A stretch of 27,592 bases of DNA from Hymenoscyphus infarciens (GCA_001414345.1 LLCB01000512.1:1-27592), one strand, 5' to 3'. Numbered from the stretch's first letter, positions 10,361 to 22,078 are shown. The notes: generated by a model from the letters alone, not told the origin. Numbers and translations: made by a program.

Positions 10361-10365
10361 GTAAG

Positions 10366-10540
10366 TAACTAGCTAAGCTTATATAGTAGTTACTATTATT
10401 AACTTTTATAACTATTAATAATTAACTAATACTACTATTAAGTATAATAGTTTATTACGAGATTATACTAATTAGTACTAAGAAGAAAAAAAATTACTAA
10501 TAAGAGAGAGAGAGTATTAATAGAGTTATAATATAACTAG
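10366..10540. other. RIPped spacer
   Basis: AT-rich sequence between the older solo LTR and the recombinase relic, with a short GAGAGAGAG run near 10503-10514. Nothing else is visible. Confidence 0.5.
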
Positions 10541-10544
10541 AATA

Positions 10545-12550
10545 TTATTTCTTTAACTTAAGAGAAATATCTTTTTTAGATAAACTAGTTCTAAAGATTT
10601 TATCTCTAAGCTTAAAAAGATATAGATAAATACTTATAGAAAGAAGAGCTAATTCTATCTAAAAAAAAACTACTTTATATATTTAAAGACTAGAAGTTTT
10701 AAACTTTAATTAGAATAACTAGAGAGTATATAATATTAAGATTATTAAAGAATACTTACTATATATTTAAATCTATATACTAAAGAGAAATAAGGTGTTT
10801 TATCTCTAAATAAATTATAGATAAAGTTTAAAAAGTATTTATATAAAATAGCTTCTGCTTTATTTAAGCTTATAAATAATTATAAGAAGAAATATCTTAC
10901 TAACTAGCTTAATTTTTAATAATAGCTTCTAGAATACTTATAGTACTATAATAAGAACTAGTTTATATATCTAAGATAGTAACTATAAATTAGCTTTATA
11001 CTATTATTACTAATACTTACTAGTATAAGATTAGAATCTATTATAGAGTCTTTAGCTTATTAAGAAAGTAGCTAAGTGTTATATTATAAGAACTATAAAG
11101 TAAGTAGTCTTTATTCTCTAGAAGAGAGTATAGAACTTATTTATAAAGTTTACTTTTAATATAGTAAAAGAAAGTATTAGAATAGAAAAGAGAAGAATAA
11201 AGCTAGCTAATATAAATAAGTTATATTCTATAAAGATTATCTATATTATAGTTAATACTTTATTACCTACTTTCTTAAAATAGCTTTTACTAATAGTTTC
11301 TTTAAAAGAGCAAAGTAATCTCTAATACTTATATATTTCTATTTATAAATATAATATATTATCTAAGATTAAAGTAAAAAAGAAAAATATCTTAATATTT
11401 TAGAAAAATCTTAAAAAGATAGTAAACGTAGTAAATAATATATACTTTAATTTTCTTAATTTTTAAAGATCTTAGACTAACTTCTAAGATAATATTAAAA
11501 TTAGTATTAATTAAAGTAAGTAACTATAATTATATAGTACTTAAGTAATAGAGAAATACTATATTTCTAATACCTTAGCTATTAATATATAAGACGTAGT
11601 AAATCGAGAAATATAATAAAAGAACTATATTTAAAAATTATATAGAATAAGCTTTAATCTTAACTTATAAGTAACTAATCTTAATTTAGTATCTAAAAGG
11701 AACTAGAGAATCCTAGATAGCTTAGAATACCTATAGTCTATTAAAAACTTTAAAATAGAGTTTAAGCTATAAATATAAATAACTTTCTAGCTAAAGAATA
11801 CTAGAAAATAGTATAGAAATAGAAAAGATATTATAATTAGTAGTATTTCTAAGTAAGTAAGTAGTATTAATAAGAATACTTTTAAAATATAGATTCTAAG
11901 GAAAAATAAAAGTAGATTAATAGTAGAAAGCTTAGAATTCTAACTTATACTAATAATAGGCTTTTAATAGAGTTTAAGTTTCTCTCTATTAGCTATTTTC
12001 TAGACTATTACTAAATTATATCTTCTTTCTAGACATTCTTAAGAAGTATAAATAGATTACTAGTAGAGACGAAGCTTTTAGAATCTCTTTATAAAAGAGA
12101 TAATCTATAGTCTTTTCTTCTTTACTACTCTAGAAAAGAGTCTTAAAATAGTGATTATCTAGTATATAGTATTTAAATAAAGAGCTTACTTACTCTTAAT
12201 TATTCTAGCTATCTCTACTTTTATTTTACTAAGAAGTAGAAAGAAAATAATAAGTATTAATTTAAGAAGAATTACTTAATAGTCTATAAATAAGGGAATT
12301 ACTAGAATAACTTATAGTAAAGATAAGAAACTTACTAGCTAAATTTATATAGAAATTATCTAAGCTCTACTTTTATTATTAGACTAAAGCTTAGAAAAGT
12401 AAAAGAGTTTATAATAGGAGATAAAAAGAGAAGAATACTATTATAAAGCTTAGTTAAAAGACTTAGACTTAAAATTTAATTTTAGCTTAGTTTAAGAAAT
12501 ATATTTAGAAGTTAACGTATTAATAGTAGATATAGAAATTCCGTATATAC
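10545..12550 (+). pseudogene. DUF3435-like tyrosine recombinase relic (Crypton / Starship-captain type)
   Basis: One plus-strand frame (codons in register with 10617) can be followed from about 10545 to at least 11760 with no frameshift, broken only by TAA/TAG. Near 10985-11100 it reads ISFILLLLILTSIRLES followed by a YYKNYK segment. This parallels the DUF3435 block with a hydrophobic helix, T-x-R-P-G and Y-K-D. Near 11215-11305 VIFYKDYLYYS and YFLKIAFTNSFF parallel the family's F-H-E-D ... H-F-L-A-L-A-F-A-D block. The Arg matching the first catalytic Arg of the family is retained. DUF3435 proteins mobilise Crypton-like and Starship elements by tyrosine recombination. The later part (to about 12550) is coding-like but the frame is less clear. 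It ends convergent with the Tc1 relic. The RIP changes leave it non-functional. Confidence 0.65.
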
Positions 12551-12605
12551 GAGTTAGCTTTACTAAAAGTATTAAATTAATTTATTTACTAATATATCTC
12601 TACTA

Positions 12606-13790
12606 TTACTACTTATTACCTCTAATAGGCTTTCTACTAGACCTTTATAACTCTGTATATCTTCTAGATATATTAGCGATATAGTAGTATATCTCTTCTA
12701 TAGTAATCTTATTCTATTTCTCTTATAAAGCTTTCTTAATATCTTTATCTAAATTAAAGTATCTATACTTTAATCTTTACTTTATTATAGCCTAAATACC
12801 TTCTATAGAATTATAATCTAGGCTCTATAAAGAGTAGTATAGGTTTTAAATATTATAAGCCTCTTTATACTTCTATATAAGCTCTCTTTTCTATATACTA
12901 TAAGACAGGTCTCTATTCTCTTATAAAAGCTATAGTTTATTATCGATTTCTCTTATACTTTCGATTACTTATACGTAGATAAGTAGTAGCCGGTCTATAT
13001 AGTACTTTTAAGTTATTACGTTATCTCTAACTTTAATATCTCGCTTATAAGGCTTTCTAGCTTTTTATTCTTAAAAGCGTTAATAATACTTCTTATCGGT
13101 TTCGTTCTTTAGACGTTTATAAGGCTTAAGTGAATACTTCAGACGCTTAACTTTATTCTCCTCGTTATTATAAAACTCTAACTTCTCGGCTTTCCTCTAC
13201 TAGCTTATCTAATCTATAGCGTAGAATCGATACTCTAAGAGTAGTAGTCTCTCTTCTATATTCTCTAGTATATCGCGCGTTTCTTACTCTCTTATTATTC
13301 TCTCTTACGCTCTCGAGGTTAGGTTGATATAAAATTCGTCTATATAGACTATATAGTTAAAGAAACCGAAGAGCGCTTTATAGACGTAGGCTAACTCGTA
13401 TTTCTCTTATTTAGCGTAATTATTAAGCGAGATAACCTTCTTTATATAAGCTACTAGGTACTATTTACTACTCTTAGTATACCTCTTTATTATTATCTAT
13501 AATTATTACTTCTAAGCTAGTAAATCGTAGAAGGCGATCTATTCTTTCTAAAAGCGTTTATAGATATTATCTTATATATAATTCCTTATACTACTTAGAC
13601 TTACTTTAACTTATAATTAGTAGATTTCTTTTTATAAAAATTATTTAAAATACTTAGTTTTCTTTTTATATTAGTTAATCTAGAAGAGCTTCTAAATCAC
13701 TCTTTCTCTTTATTAAATATCAAAGCTATAGAGCTCTTCTTTATAAATACTAATAAGAAATACTTTTATAAAGTTATTAAGAGACTAAAC
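12606..13790 (-). pseudogene. Tc1/mariner-type DDE transposase relic
   Basis: A single minus-strand frame runs from about 13790 to a stop at 12606 (about 395 codons) with many TAG/TAA but no frameshift. The DDE catalytic triad is still readable. Asp lies in YIDEFYINLTS (codon 13338-13340), Asp in ENRDLSY (12909-12911) and Glu in SIEGI (12801-12803). The last two are separated by 35 residues, near the DD34E of the Tc1 group. Between them lie the AEKLEFYNNEENK block and a KYYIDRLL block typical of fungal Tc1-like transposases. The last block, SLDYNSIEGI, matches the family's S-P-D-L-N-P-I-E-x-I-W. The N-terminal part (13490-13740) is helical and should be the DNA-binding region. Terminal inverted repeats were not located. 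Confidence 0.88.
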
Positions 13791-13799
13791 TAAAACCTA

Positions 13800-14460
13800 G
13801 AAAAGTTATTATAAACTTTTTCTCTAAATTCTCTTCTAGCTTTTTATATTTAACTCTAATGTCTTTTTTACTATTTTAGCTATAATTCTCTTTAGTATTT
13901 TATTCTAAATCTATATTTAATTATTATAGTTTATATATTCTATTTACTCTTACTTCTCTAGCTAACGACGTTTATATTTAAAAGAGATACTTATATAGTA
14001 ATATAATCTCTTTCTTATATTATTATAGTTAGCTATCTCTTTATTAAAAAGTATAAAGAGAGAGTTAAGTTACTCTATTTAGAGATCTATAAAGTCTACT
14101 AGATTAATATATAAAAATAAAGAAAGAAGATAAAGATTATTATAGCTTATAAGAGCTTAAATAGTTAAGTAAAGTTTCTATTATTTTAATTTAGAATATA
14201 AGTTAGATTTAGTAATATAACTTTAATAATATAATTAGTCGATATTATATAATTATCTATTAAACTTATAATAAGAATTATTCTATTTTTATCTTCTTAT
14301 CTTTTCTAGGTTTCTTTAGAAGTATATCTTATTTTATAAGTATTTGATATTTTAAGAAAGAATAGAGAGAAGTTTTAAGTAGTTTAAGTTTCTATTTTTA
14401 AATTAATTACTTTATAAAAATAAAATAAGTATTAAGAAAGAACTAAGAGAACGTATTTAA
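13800..14460. other. RIPped spacer between the Tc1 and Copia elements
   Basis: AT-rich sequence. It should contain the 5' flank and terminal repeat of the Tc1-like element, but no convincing inverted repeat with the 12480-12600 region was found. Confidence 0.5.
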
Positions 14461-14465
14461 GATAC

Positions 14466-14869
14466 TATTAGTATTAGAGAATAATTACCTTACTTACTAA
14501 TAGGCTTTAGGTTTAAACCTTAGTCTATACTAGTTCTTTCTAGTATTATCTAGAAGGTTCGGTTACGTTCTTAGTTATAGTTAAGTAAATATATAATCTC
14601 TAGAACCTTCTAGTAACTTCTTTAATTTATAAGCTATAGAAGCTTCTAGTATTTACTCTAGAAGTATATATAGCTCTCTTCTATCTTCTAGTTAGAAATT
14701 AAGTTAAAAAGTTAAAAAATTTACTAAGTCTTTTATACTTATACTTTGACTTCTTAGAAACGTAATTTAGTAATTACCTAACCTACTCTATACTAATTTA
14801 ACTTATATACTTCTAACCTACTCTATAGCCTACTCTATAGTCTACTCTATATATATATAACCTCTTATA
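14466..14869 (+). repeat. 5' LTR of the Copia element (404 bp)
   Basis: It aligns without gaps to 17871-18274. CTACTCTATAG-type short repeats occur near its 3' end. Immediately downstream, GGTTATAAGC (14870-14879) is where a primer-binding site is expected; the matching tRNA could not be assigned because of RIP. Confidence 0.93.
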
Positions 14870-15519
14870 GGTTATAAGCTTAAAGAGCTATTTTTAGGTT
14901 TCTAGAGCTAAACTCTTATTATATAATATTATATAACGTTATCTAACTTCTAGTCTAAATACTATTATATTTAGTAGTATACCCTCTCTACTCTCTCTAA
15001 TAGTAAAGTCTTTAATAAGAGATCTATATCTTATATCTCTAAGATAGAAGCTCTAGTAAGAGTAAAGCTAGAGATATAAGTAAATATATATAAAAACTCG
15101 TATATATACTACTTATACTTAGACCTATAACTATATCTATATAATTACGTTATCCTATAGTAGGTAGTATAGCCTTCTTCTTAAACTAAGAAGCCTAGGC
15201 TTATAGCTACCTTTATATAAAGACTTATATATATAAAGAAGCTAGTAAGAAGTAGCTATCTCTTCTAGTAGACTTTTAGATTATATAAGACTACTATTAT
15301 CTATACTTATAAGAAGCTATTCTTAGAAAGAGTTAAGTATAACTTAATTAGTATATAGGTTATCCTATTCTTATATAAGAAAAGTTAGCCTAGTAAGAAA
15401 GAAAGATAGTATAGTTATTTATATTTAAAAGAGAATATAAAGCTTACTATTGTTCTCTAACTAAAAAAGCTAATAAGTACTTAAAAAGAGTATACTTTAA
15501 TCTATATATATATATATAT
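14870..15519 (+). other. Leader of the Copia element
   Basis: About 650 bp between the 5' LTR and the start of gag. It is AT-rich with only short open stretches and a (TA)n run ending at the probable start codon. No clear gene was found. A short upstream frame at about 15090-15420 is fairly open, but I do not recognise it. Confidence 0.5.
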
Positions 15520-17421
15520 ATAGACTTTAAAAAAGAGGTTTTAAATATATCTTCTACTTCGTTCAAAGAAGAGAAGCTAATTAGCTACTCTAATTATATA
15601 GAGTAGCTTATAAAAGCTAAGCTATTTCTTAAAATAAACAGCTTTATACCTTATATCTTAGGTACTATTAAAGAACCTAAGAGGTCTTTATATTATAATA
15701 AGATAAAAGAAGGTAAATATAAAGCTAAATTAGATAAGTTAGTAGTTAAATATAAGAATAAACTTAATAACTATAAAGCTAAAAGTAATAAAGCTCTAGC
15801 TACTTTAGAATCTATTATATCTTCTAATAATATAAAGAGATATATAGATATTAATTCCTCTTTTATACTTTAGAATAAGATTAAGTCTAATTTTAGTAAC
15901 TCTCGTCTTAAACTAGTAGAACATTATTATAATAAAATAACTAATATTTACTATAATAACTTTAGTACTATAGAAGAGTATATATCTAAAATCTAGTTCT
16001 TAGCTATATACTTAAAAAGCTTAGATAAAAAAGTATCTAATACTTTTATACTAGTTACTATTTTTAATAGTCTTTCTAACTCTTTTAATTCTTTTATATC
16101 TAGAAAGTATAAAGATATAGGAAATAATATTAGTTCTATAAACTTAGATAATATAATAAGCGATCTTATAAGTAAAGAGTTTAAAATAACTTAAAAAAGT
16201 TATTTAAAAGCTAATAAAGCTTCTATTAAAACTAGCTCTCTATATACTTACTATAATAAAAAGAGATATATTAAGAGTAAATGCTTTATACTTTACCTAG
16301 AGCTTAGAAAGAGCTCTAATAATACTAGTAATAATACTAGTAATAATACTAGTAAGAATACTAATAATAACTCTTCTAAAAAGAATAAAAAGAAGAATAA
16401 AGCTAAAGATAAAGACTCTAGTAACTCTAGAGAATTAGAAGACTCTAAAGACTCTAAAGACTCTAATTCTAATAAGTTTAAAGTCTCTTCTAGAGTTATT
16501 ATATTAGCTAGTATTAATAGTAATAATAATAATACTATAACTAGCTATACTAGTAATAAAAGAAAACTAGTATTAAACTCTAGAGCCTCTAATTACTTTA
16601 TGCTTAATAAGAGCTAGCTTCTTAATTTTAAAGAGCTTAATAGCTCTATTATAGTAGCTAATAATACTAAAGTACCTCTATTAAGTAAAGGTAATATATC
16701 TATTACTTATAAAAGTAAAAAGCTACTTATTAAAGACGTATATTACTTTCTTAGTCTTAAGAATACTCTTATTTTAGCTTACTCTTTAGCTAATAAAGGT
16801 TAGGATATTAAGCTTAATAAAAGCTATACTTATATTAGTAATAGTAAAGCTAATATTAAGATTAAAGATCTTTAGCTAGATAATATCTACTATCTATCTA
16901 ACCTTACTATAGATTATAGTAAGCTTATATATATAGTTTATAAAGCTAATAGCTCTAACTACTTATCTAAGACTAGAAGTAAGAAACTAGACTCTAATAA
17001 AGAGTCTAAAAATAAACTAAAAAATAAAGAAGATTATAAGTCTACTCTCTTAAAGACTACTAATAAAAAGCTTTCTAAAAAGCTTTTAAAATCTAAAACC
17101 TCTATTATTTTAGTCTCTAAAATAGAGAGTAAAAACCTTATAAAAGAAGATAATAAGACTACTATTATTAAGAAGCCTTTTATAGGTTTTATTTTAGAAC
17201 CTAAAACTTATAAAGAAGCTATTAGTTCTAATAATCCTTATAAGAACTATATAATTAAGTTTATAGAAGAAGTAATAAATAACTCTTTTATTACTAAAGA
17301 CTCTTCTTCTTCTTCTTCTTCTACTATACCTACTATATCTAGGTTAGTTTATAAGAATAAAGACTTTAAAGAAGATAATATAAAGCTTAAAAGTTACTCT
17401 ATAATTAAAGACTTTAAATAA
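15520..17421 (+). pseudogene. Copia gag-protease polyprotein relic, truncated at the start of RT
   Basis: One uninterrupted register of 634 codons runs from ATA at 15520 (a RIPped ATG or later) to TAA at 17419-17421. About seven internal stops all fit former Trp or Gln codons. The N-terminal half resembles Copia gag (UBN2-type). A CCHC zinc knuckle lies at 16243-16284, with its first two Cys and its His now Tyr, Gly now Arg, and only the last Cys intact. An Asn/Ser-rich linker follows. The protease active site D-S-G-A-S at about 16576 now reads N-S-R-A-S. A GAG-pre-integrase-like block lies near 16870-16900. The integrase core is absent. EPKTYKEAISS at 17197-17229 is the usual start of Copia reverse transcriptase, and a stop follows about 64 codons later. 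Confidence 0.88.
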
Positions 17422-17870
17422 GTTCTAAAAAGAACTTAGCTTTATATAAAAGACTTTTAGTATTCTTAATTAAAGAGATATTTTTTTTATTTTAGTCTAT
17501 TAGTCTCTCTTTAACTTTTAGCTTCTATTTAAGTCTCTACTAAAGAGTAAAATATACTTTATTAAAGCTATTAAGTATATTAAGAGCCTTTTTAAAGAAC
17601 TTAGCTTTATATAAGCTATATATTTAGTATTCTCTATTAAAGAGATACTTTTATTTATTTTTACTACTCTCTTTAAAGAGGTATTCGTTTTTTAAGATTA
17701 GATTAGTTATTAGTTTACTTTTAGCTCTTACTTAGTCTATTAACTTATACTTTAAAGTTAAGTTAATATTTTAGTCTAGTTTATTTACTTCTACTTTATT
17801 TACTTACTTCTACTTTAAAGTTAAGTAAGTATTTCCTCTATTATTAAGTAAAGTACTTATTAAGAGAGTA
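17422..17870 (+). other. 3' internal region of the Copia element with a direct repeat
   Basis: A segment containing AAAGAACTTAGCTTTATATA followed by TTTAGTATTCT and TTAAAGAGATA occurs twice, starting near 17428 and near 17595. A TTTACTTCTACTTTA(A)AGTTAAGT motif is also repeated near 17740-17830. The region ends in the purine tract before the 3' LTR. Confidence 0.65.
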
Positions 17871-18274
17871 TATTAGTATTAGGTAATAATTACCTTACTT
17901 ACTAATAGGCTTTAGGTTTAAACCTTAGTCTATACTAGTTCTTTCTAGTATTATTTAGAAGGTTTAGTTACGTTCTTAGTTATAGTTAAGTAAATATATA
18001 ATCTCTAAAACCTTCTAGTAACTCCTTTAATTTATAAGCTATAGAAGCTTCTAGTATTTACTCTAGAAGTATATATAGCTCTCTTCTATCTTCTAGTTAG
18101 AAATTAAGTTAAAAAGTTAAAAAATTTACTAAGTCTTTTATACTTATACTTCGACTCTTTAGAAACGTGATTTAGCGATTACCTAACCTACTCTATGCCG
18201 ATTTAACTTATATACTTCTGATCTACTCTATAGCCTACTCTATAGTCTACTCTATACGTATATAACCTCTTATA
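17871..18274 (+). repeat. 3' LTR of the Copia element (404 bp)
   Basis: It is homologous over its full length to 14466-14869. It keeps more CpG and TpG than the 5' LTR, for example near 18168-18216, so the two LTRs were mutated to slightly different extents. Confidence 0.93.
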
Positions 18275-18279
18275 AATAC

Positions 18280-20330
18280 TATAATAAGTAAAGTTAGATT
18301 AGATATACTAAGATATATAAGCTAACTTTTAGTTTAAGCTATATATAGTTAGAATTACTAATGTCGTAGTATAGTATTAATATATATAGATTATATAGTA
18401 GTGTTAAATACTAATATATTATAATTATATCTATATAAACTTATAGATTATTAGCTAAATAATATAAAATTTAAGCTATTTAAGAGAATATATTTATATA
18501 TTCTAGCTTATATAAATAAGCTTCTATTATCTTACTAAGTAGTAGTTATTACTATTATATATAGAAGAGATTTATAGTAAATTAAGAAATTAGCTTAATA
18601 AGTAGAGATATATATATATATATATCTTCTCTTCTACTAAGTATACTCTATTCTCTTAATACTACTTTCTTACGCTTTTAACGTCGTATTAAGCTCTTTT
18701 TAACTCTACTCTCGTATCTTTTTATAATATACTCGCTATAATTAGTTAGTACTTCTCGCTTTTTAAATAAGTATAATAGCTAATAATATTTACTTTTTTC
18801 ACTCTTATATTAGTAAGATACTTAGAGAGTCTTCTTATTAGCTTAGAAAGACATATAGAAGAGAATAGAGTAAGATACTTAAAACTAGCTAGTAAATATA
18901 GAAATTCTCAAAATAGCTTTAAATACGTCTATATAACGAAAAGTAAGAAATAGTAGATTATCTTATTTTATAGCTTCTTATAAACTAAACTTTAATTCTC
19001 TCTATAATTTTAGAGAAAGATATAAGTATATAGATTATAGAGCTATTATAAAAGTAGAGCGCTTAGTAGCTAAATACTCTATTTTAGAATATTATTATTA
19101 TATAGTATCTTTCTTAATAATATAATACTTTCTAATAGTAAGTTTAAGTATAAAACTAATATCAATTTTAAATACTATATAGTAGAAATTCTTTTAAATA
19201 TATCTATACTTTAATATATTTTATATATTTCTTAAAATACTATAATTTATTTTATAATAATTATAAAAAATAGAGAATATAAGATTACTTTATTTTTTAT
19301 CTTTTTTAAATATAATATTTAATTTCTTTTAATATATTAGAAAGAACAGTATATAAGTATTTAATTATTAAGATTACTTAACGAATATATAAGATTTGTT
19401 TCTTTATAAATACTATATATAAACTTACTTTATTAAAATTAGAGTAAGTACTCTAAGTATTAATATTCTCTAAAGCTAATTTAACTAGAGTAAAAATATC
19501 TTTTTAACTTAAGCTAGTAGATTAGATATAAAGAGTTAAGTTAGTACTTAGACTTATTATCTACTAACTTTAAATAGTAAACCTCTTCTTAGCTAATAGA
19601 AAACTATCTTTTATTCTTTAGAAGCTTAATAATAAGCCTTTCTCTAAGCGTTAGAAAACCTCGAGTAGTAGTAAGTAGATATAATCTTTATTTATATCTT
19701 AGAAGCTTAATAAAGATATATATCTTAAAAATATTTAAGTATTATATAATAGAGTAAAAGAAGCTAGATATCTTCTCTCTTTATTATTCTCTTAATTAAA
19801 GTTAAAATTAGTTAAATATTCTCTAATTAAGTACTAAGACACTTATATCTTAAAAAGAGCGAAGCTTAGTTATATCTAACTTAATTAAAAAAAGATAAAA
19901 AATATATAGAAACTTAAATAGACTATTAAGAGAGTATTAAAAGCTATATAATAGAGAGATAAAACTGAAAGATACTATTTCACGCTACTATATTTATATA
20001 ATATACTTTTAGTTATACTTAGCTATAGAAAAATATATTAAATACTAGAATATTAGATATTCTTAAAATAGTAGCTATACGATTTTCTTAAATAGATAGC
20101 TTTAAGATACTAAATACTATTTATAAATAAGTAGCTATAATTTAAAGAATATTTAGATTTATATTAATACGTATTACTAAAGAATTTTATAAATTAACTT
20201 ATTCTTAAGTAATTATAATAAGTATTTTTTAATAATATATACTAATAAGATAAGATTACTAACTATATAAAAGAATCTTTTATAAATAATAATAATTATT
20301 AGAAATAGTCTTATAATTTAATTAGCGTTT
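18280..20330. other. RIPped AT-rich sequence, no family recognised
   Basis: About 2 kb of strongly mutated DNA. On the minus strand near 18600-18830 one frame is open apart from TAG/TAA stops and is rich in Lys, Glu and Gln (helical), but I do not recognise it. No LTR ends or target duplications were found. Confidence 0.5.
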
Positions 20331-20580
20331 TTGTTTTCCTAGCTAGATTAGTACTTCTATTCTTTCTAAAGGTTTCTATCTATACCTTTTCTTACTTTTA
20401 AAGCTATTCTTCCTTATTATATCCCCTCTTTTAAGCGCTCCTAGCTTATTATATTCTATCTTAAGCCTTTGATATACCTTTCTCTTCTAATTCTATACTT
20501 TTAATATACTTATCTCTTCTACTTCTATATAAGGCTAATTTCCTTTCTATGTCTAGTAGAGAGAATAGAAAGGTTTATAT
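20331..20580. other. Pyrimidine-rich RIPped stretch
   Basis: The plus strand is biased to CT over about 250 bp (TTCTTTCT and CCTTCTT runs), with a few CpG. No gene was recognised. Confidence 0.4.
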
Positions 20581-20589
20581 ATTATTCTA

Positions 20590-20734
20590 TAGAAGTGTAT
20601 AAAGTAGGCTAATAAGAGATAAAGTAAGTTAATAAGAGATAAAGTAGATTAGTTTATAAAAGGTAAAGTAGATTAGTTTATAAGAGGAGTTCCGTGTTTA
20701 GTATTACTACTCTCTTATAAATTAATCTACTTTA
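20590..20734. repeat. Short tandem repeats ending in a 24-bp inverted repeat
   Basis: Units of about 20-23 bp built on ATAAAGTAGATTAGTTTATAAG occur four times between 20599 and 20687. The last unit (20664-20687) pairs with 20711-20734 in reverse complement at 22 of 24 positions across a 23-base loop. The two mismatches are G/A. A hairpin or the end of a foldback element is possible. Confidence 0.7.
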
Positions 20735-22073
20735 TTTAGAGGTACTCTTTCTTACCTAGCTACTTCTCTTCTATACTACTTACTCTTCTCTCTCTTCCTA
20801 GCCTCTCTTTTTAACCTTCCTAGCTACTCTAATTCTTCTTTTATAATTATTCTTCCTCTTCTATTATATTCTATAAGTGAAGTTATTCTATTCTATTATA
20901 TTCTAAAGAGAGAGAGTATTCTTTCTTATTCTAATACCTAGGATCGTTTAGATAGAGAAATCTAAAACGCTTAATTTAATATATATTTAATATTAGATAA
21001 TAGCTAATATACTAAGATAGTAAAGCAAAGATTTATAATTATATCTTATATTAGATAAATACGAGATAGTATTATATTAGAATAACTACTTATAATCTAT
21101 AGTTAGAAAGAGAAGTAAGATAGCTCTTTATACTTTATTCTAGATAATCTTACTAGTAGCTACTAGAGAATTTATATTAGTAATATATTTAAAGATTTAC
21201 TCTAAAAACATCTCTTTTACTATTAGAGTTCTAAGTATAGTTAAGATTATAAGAGCTTTACTTTATAATAACGTAAGCTAAGTACTTACTAATTATAGTC
21301 TAGTATTTACTAATATCTATCTAATAAAATAATTTTATAATTTACTATATACTTAGATATTTAGATTTATACTTTAATAGATTTAAAAATAGCTTTATAA
21401 GATTCTCTAAACTTATTATATAATTAAGAGCTATAGTATTATAGAACTTAAACTAAGCTTAATATATTCTAACTATAGATTAAGAAGTAGAGCTAGAGAC
21501 TCTAGAAGCTATAAAGTAAGAAATTCTATTAGTAGATAATAAATATATTACTCTGCTAAGCTTAGAGACTACTTCACTAGTATATAGTATTATATTAGAG
21601 ATTAGTAGAGATAGTAAGAATATAAGTAGATTAGATAAGTAAAAGCTAACTTCTTATTCTATATAAAGTAAGCTAAAGTATTATAAATAGATTTCTTAAA
21701 TAAGAAGAGTATATTATTTAAAACTACTCTAAATACTTATAGCTATAAGAGTATTAATAGTAACTATTCTATCTTAGCTCTTAACTCTATTTTATACTTT
21801 AATATAGATAATATATTAGATAGTAATAATTTTACGTTTTATTAACTTTTTAACTTCTGTTTTAACTCTTATTATAGATAGTATCTTTAATAGTAAGAAC
21901 TTTCTAGTTTTCTAAGCTTTTTATTTAATCTTAGACTTTAATATAGACGATATATATAGCTTAGAGAAATAAGAAACAAATTAAGCTATTTCTTTATTAT
22001 AAAAAGAAGATCTAGAATTAACTCTACTTCTACTTAGATAGTAATATCTTCTATAATAGATATTATTAATTCT
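20735..22073. other. RIPped AT-rich sequence, no family recognised
   Basis: Long RIPped stretch. A plus-strand frame near 21550-21700 is partly open and Ser/Leu/Ile-rich, but no domain was recognised. Confidence 0.45.
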
Positions 22074-22078
22074 AGAGC

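Larger units (their letters stand above)
14461..18279 (+). mobile_element. Copia LTR retrotransposon, deletion derivative (gag-protease only)
   Basis: LTRs of 404 bp each lie at 14466-14869 and 17871-18274. They begin TATTAG, a RIPped form of the usual TGTTAG, and end CTTATA. The 5-bp flanks are gatac (14461-14465) and aatac (18275-18279), a target duplication with one transition. A purine tract AAGAGAG lies just upstream of the 3' LTR (17862-17868). By eye the LTRs differ at about 20 of 404 positions, all but one transitions, as RIP predicts. The ~3.0-kb interior has a leader, one long gag-protease frame and a 3' spacer. Integrase core, most of reverse transcriptase and RNase H are missing, so it would have needed a partner element in trans. 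Confidence 0.93.
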
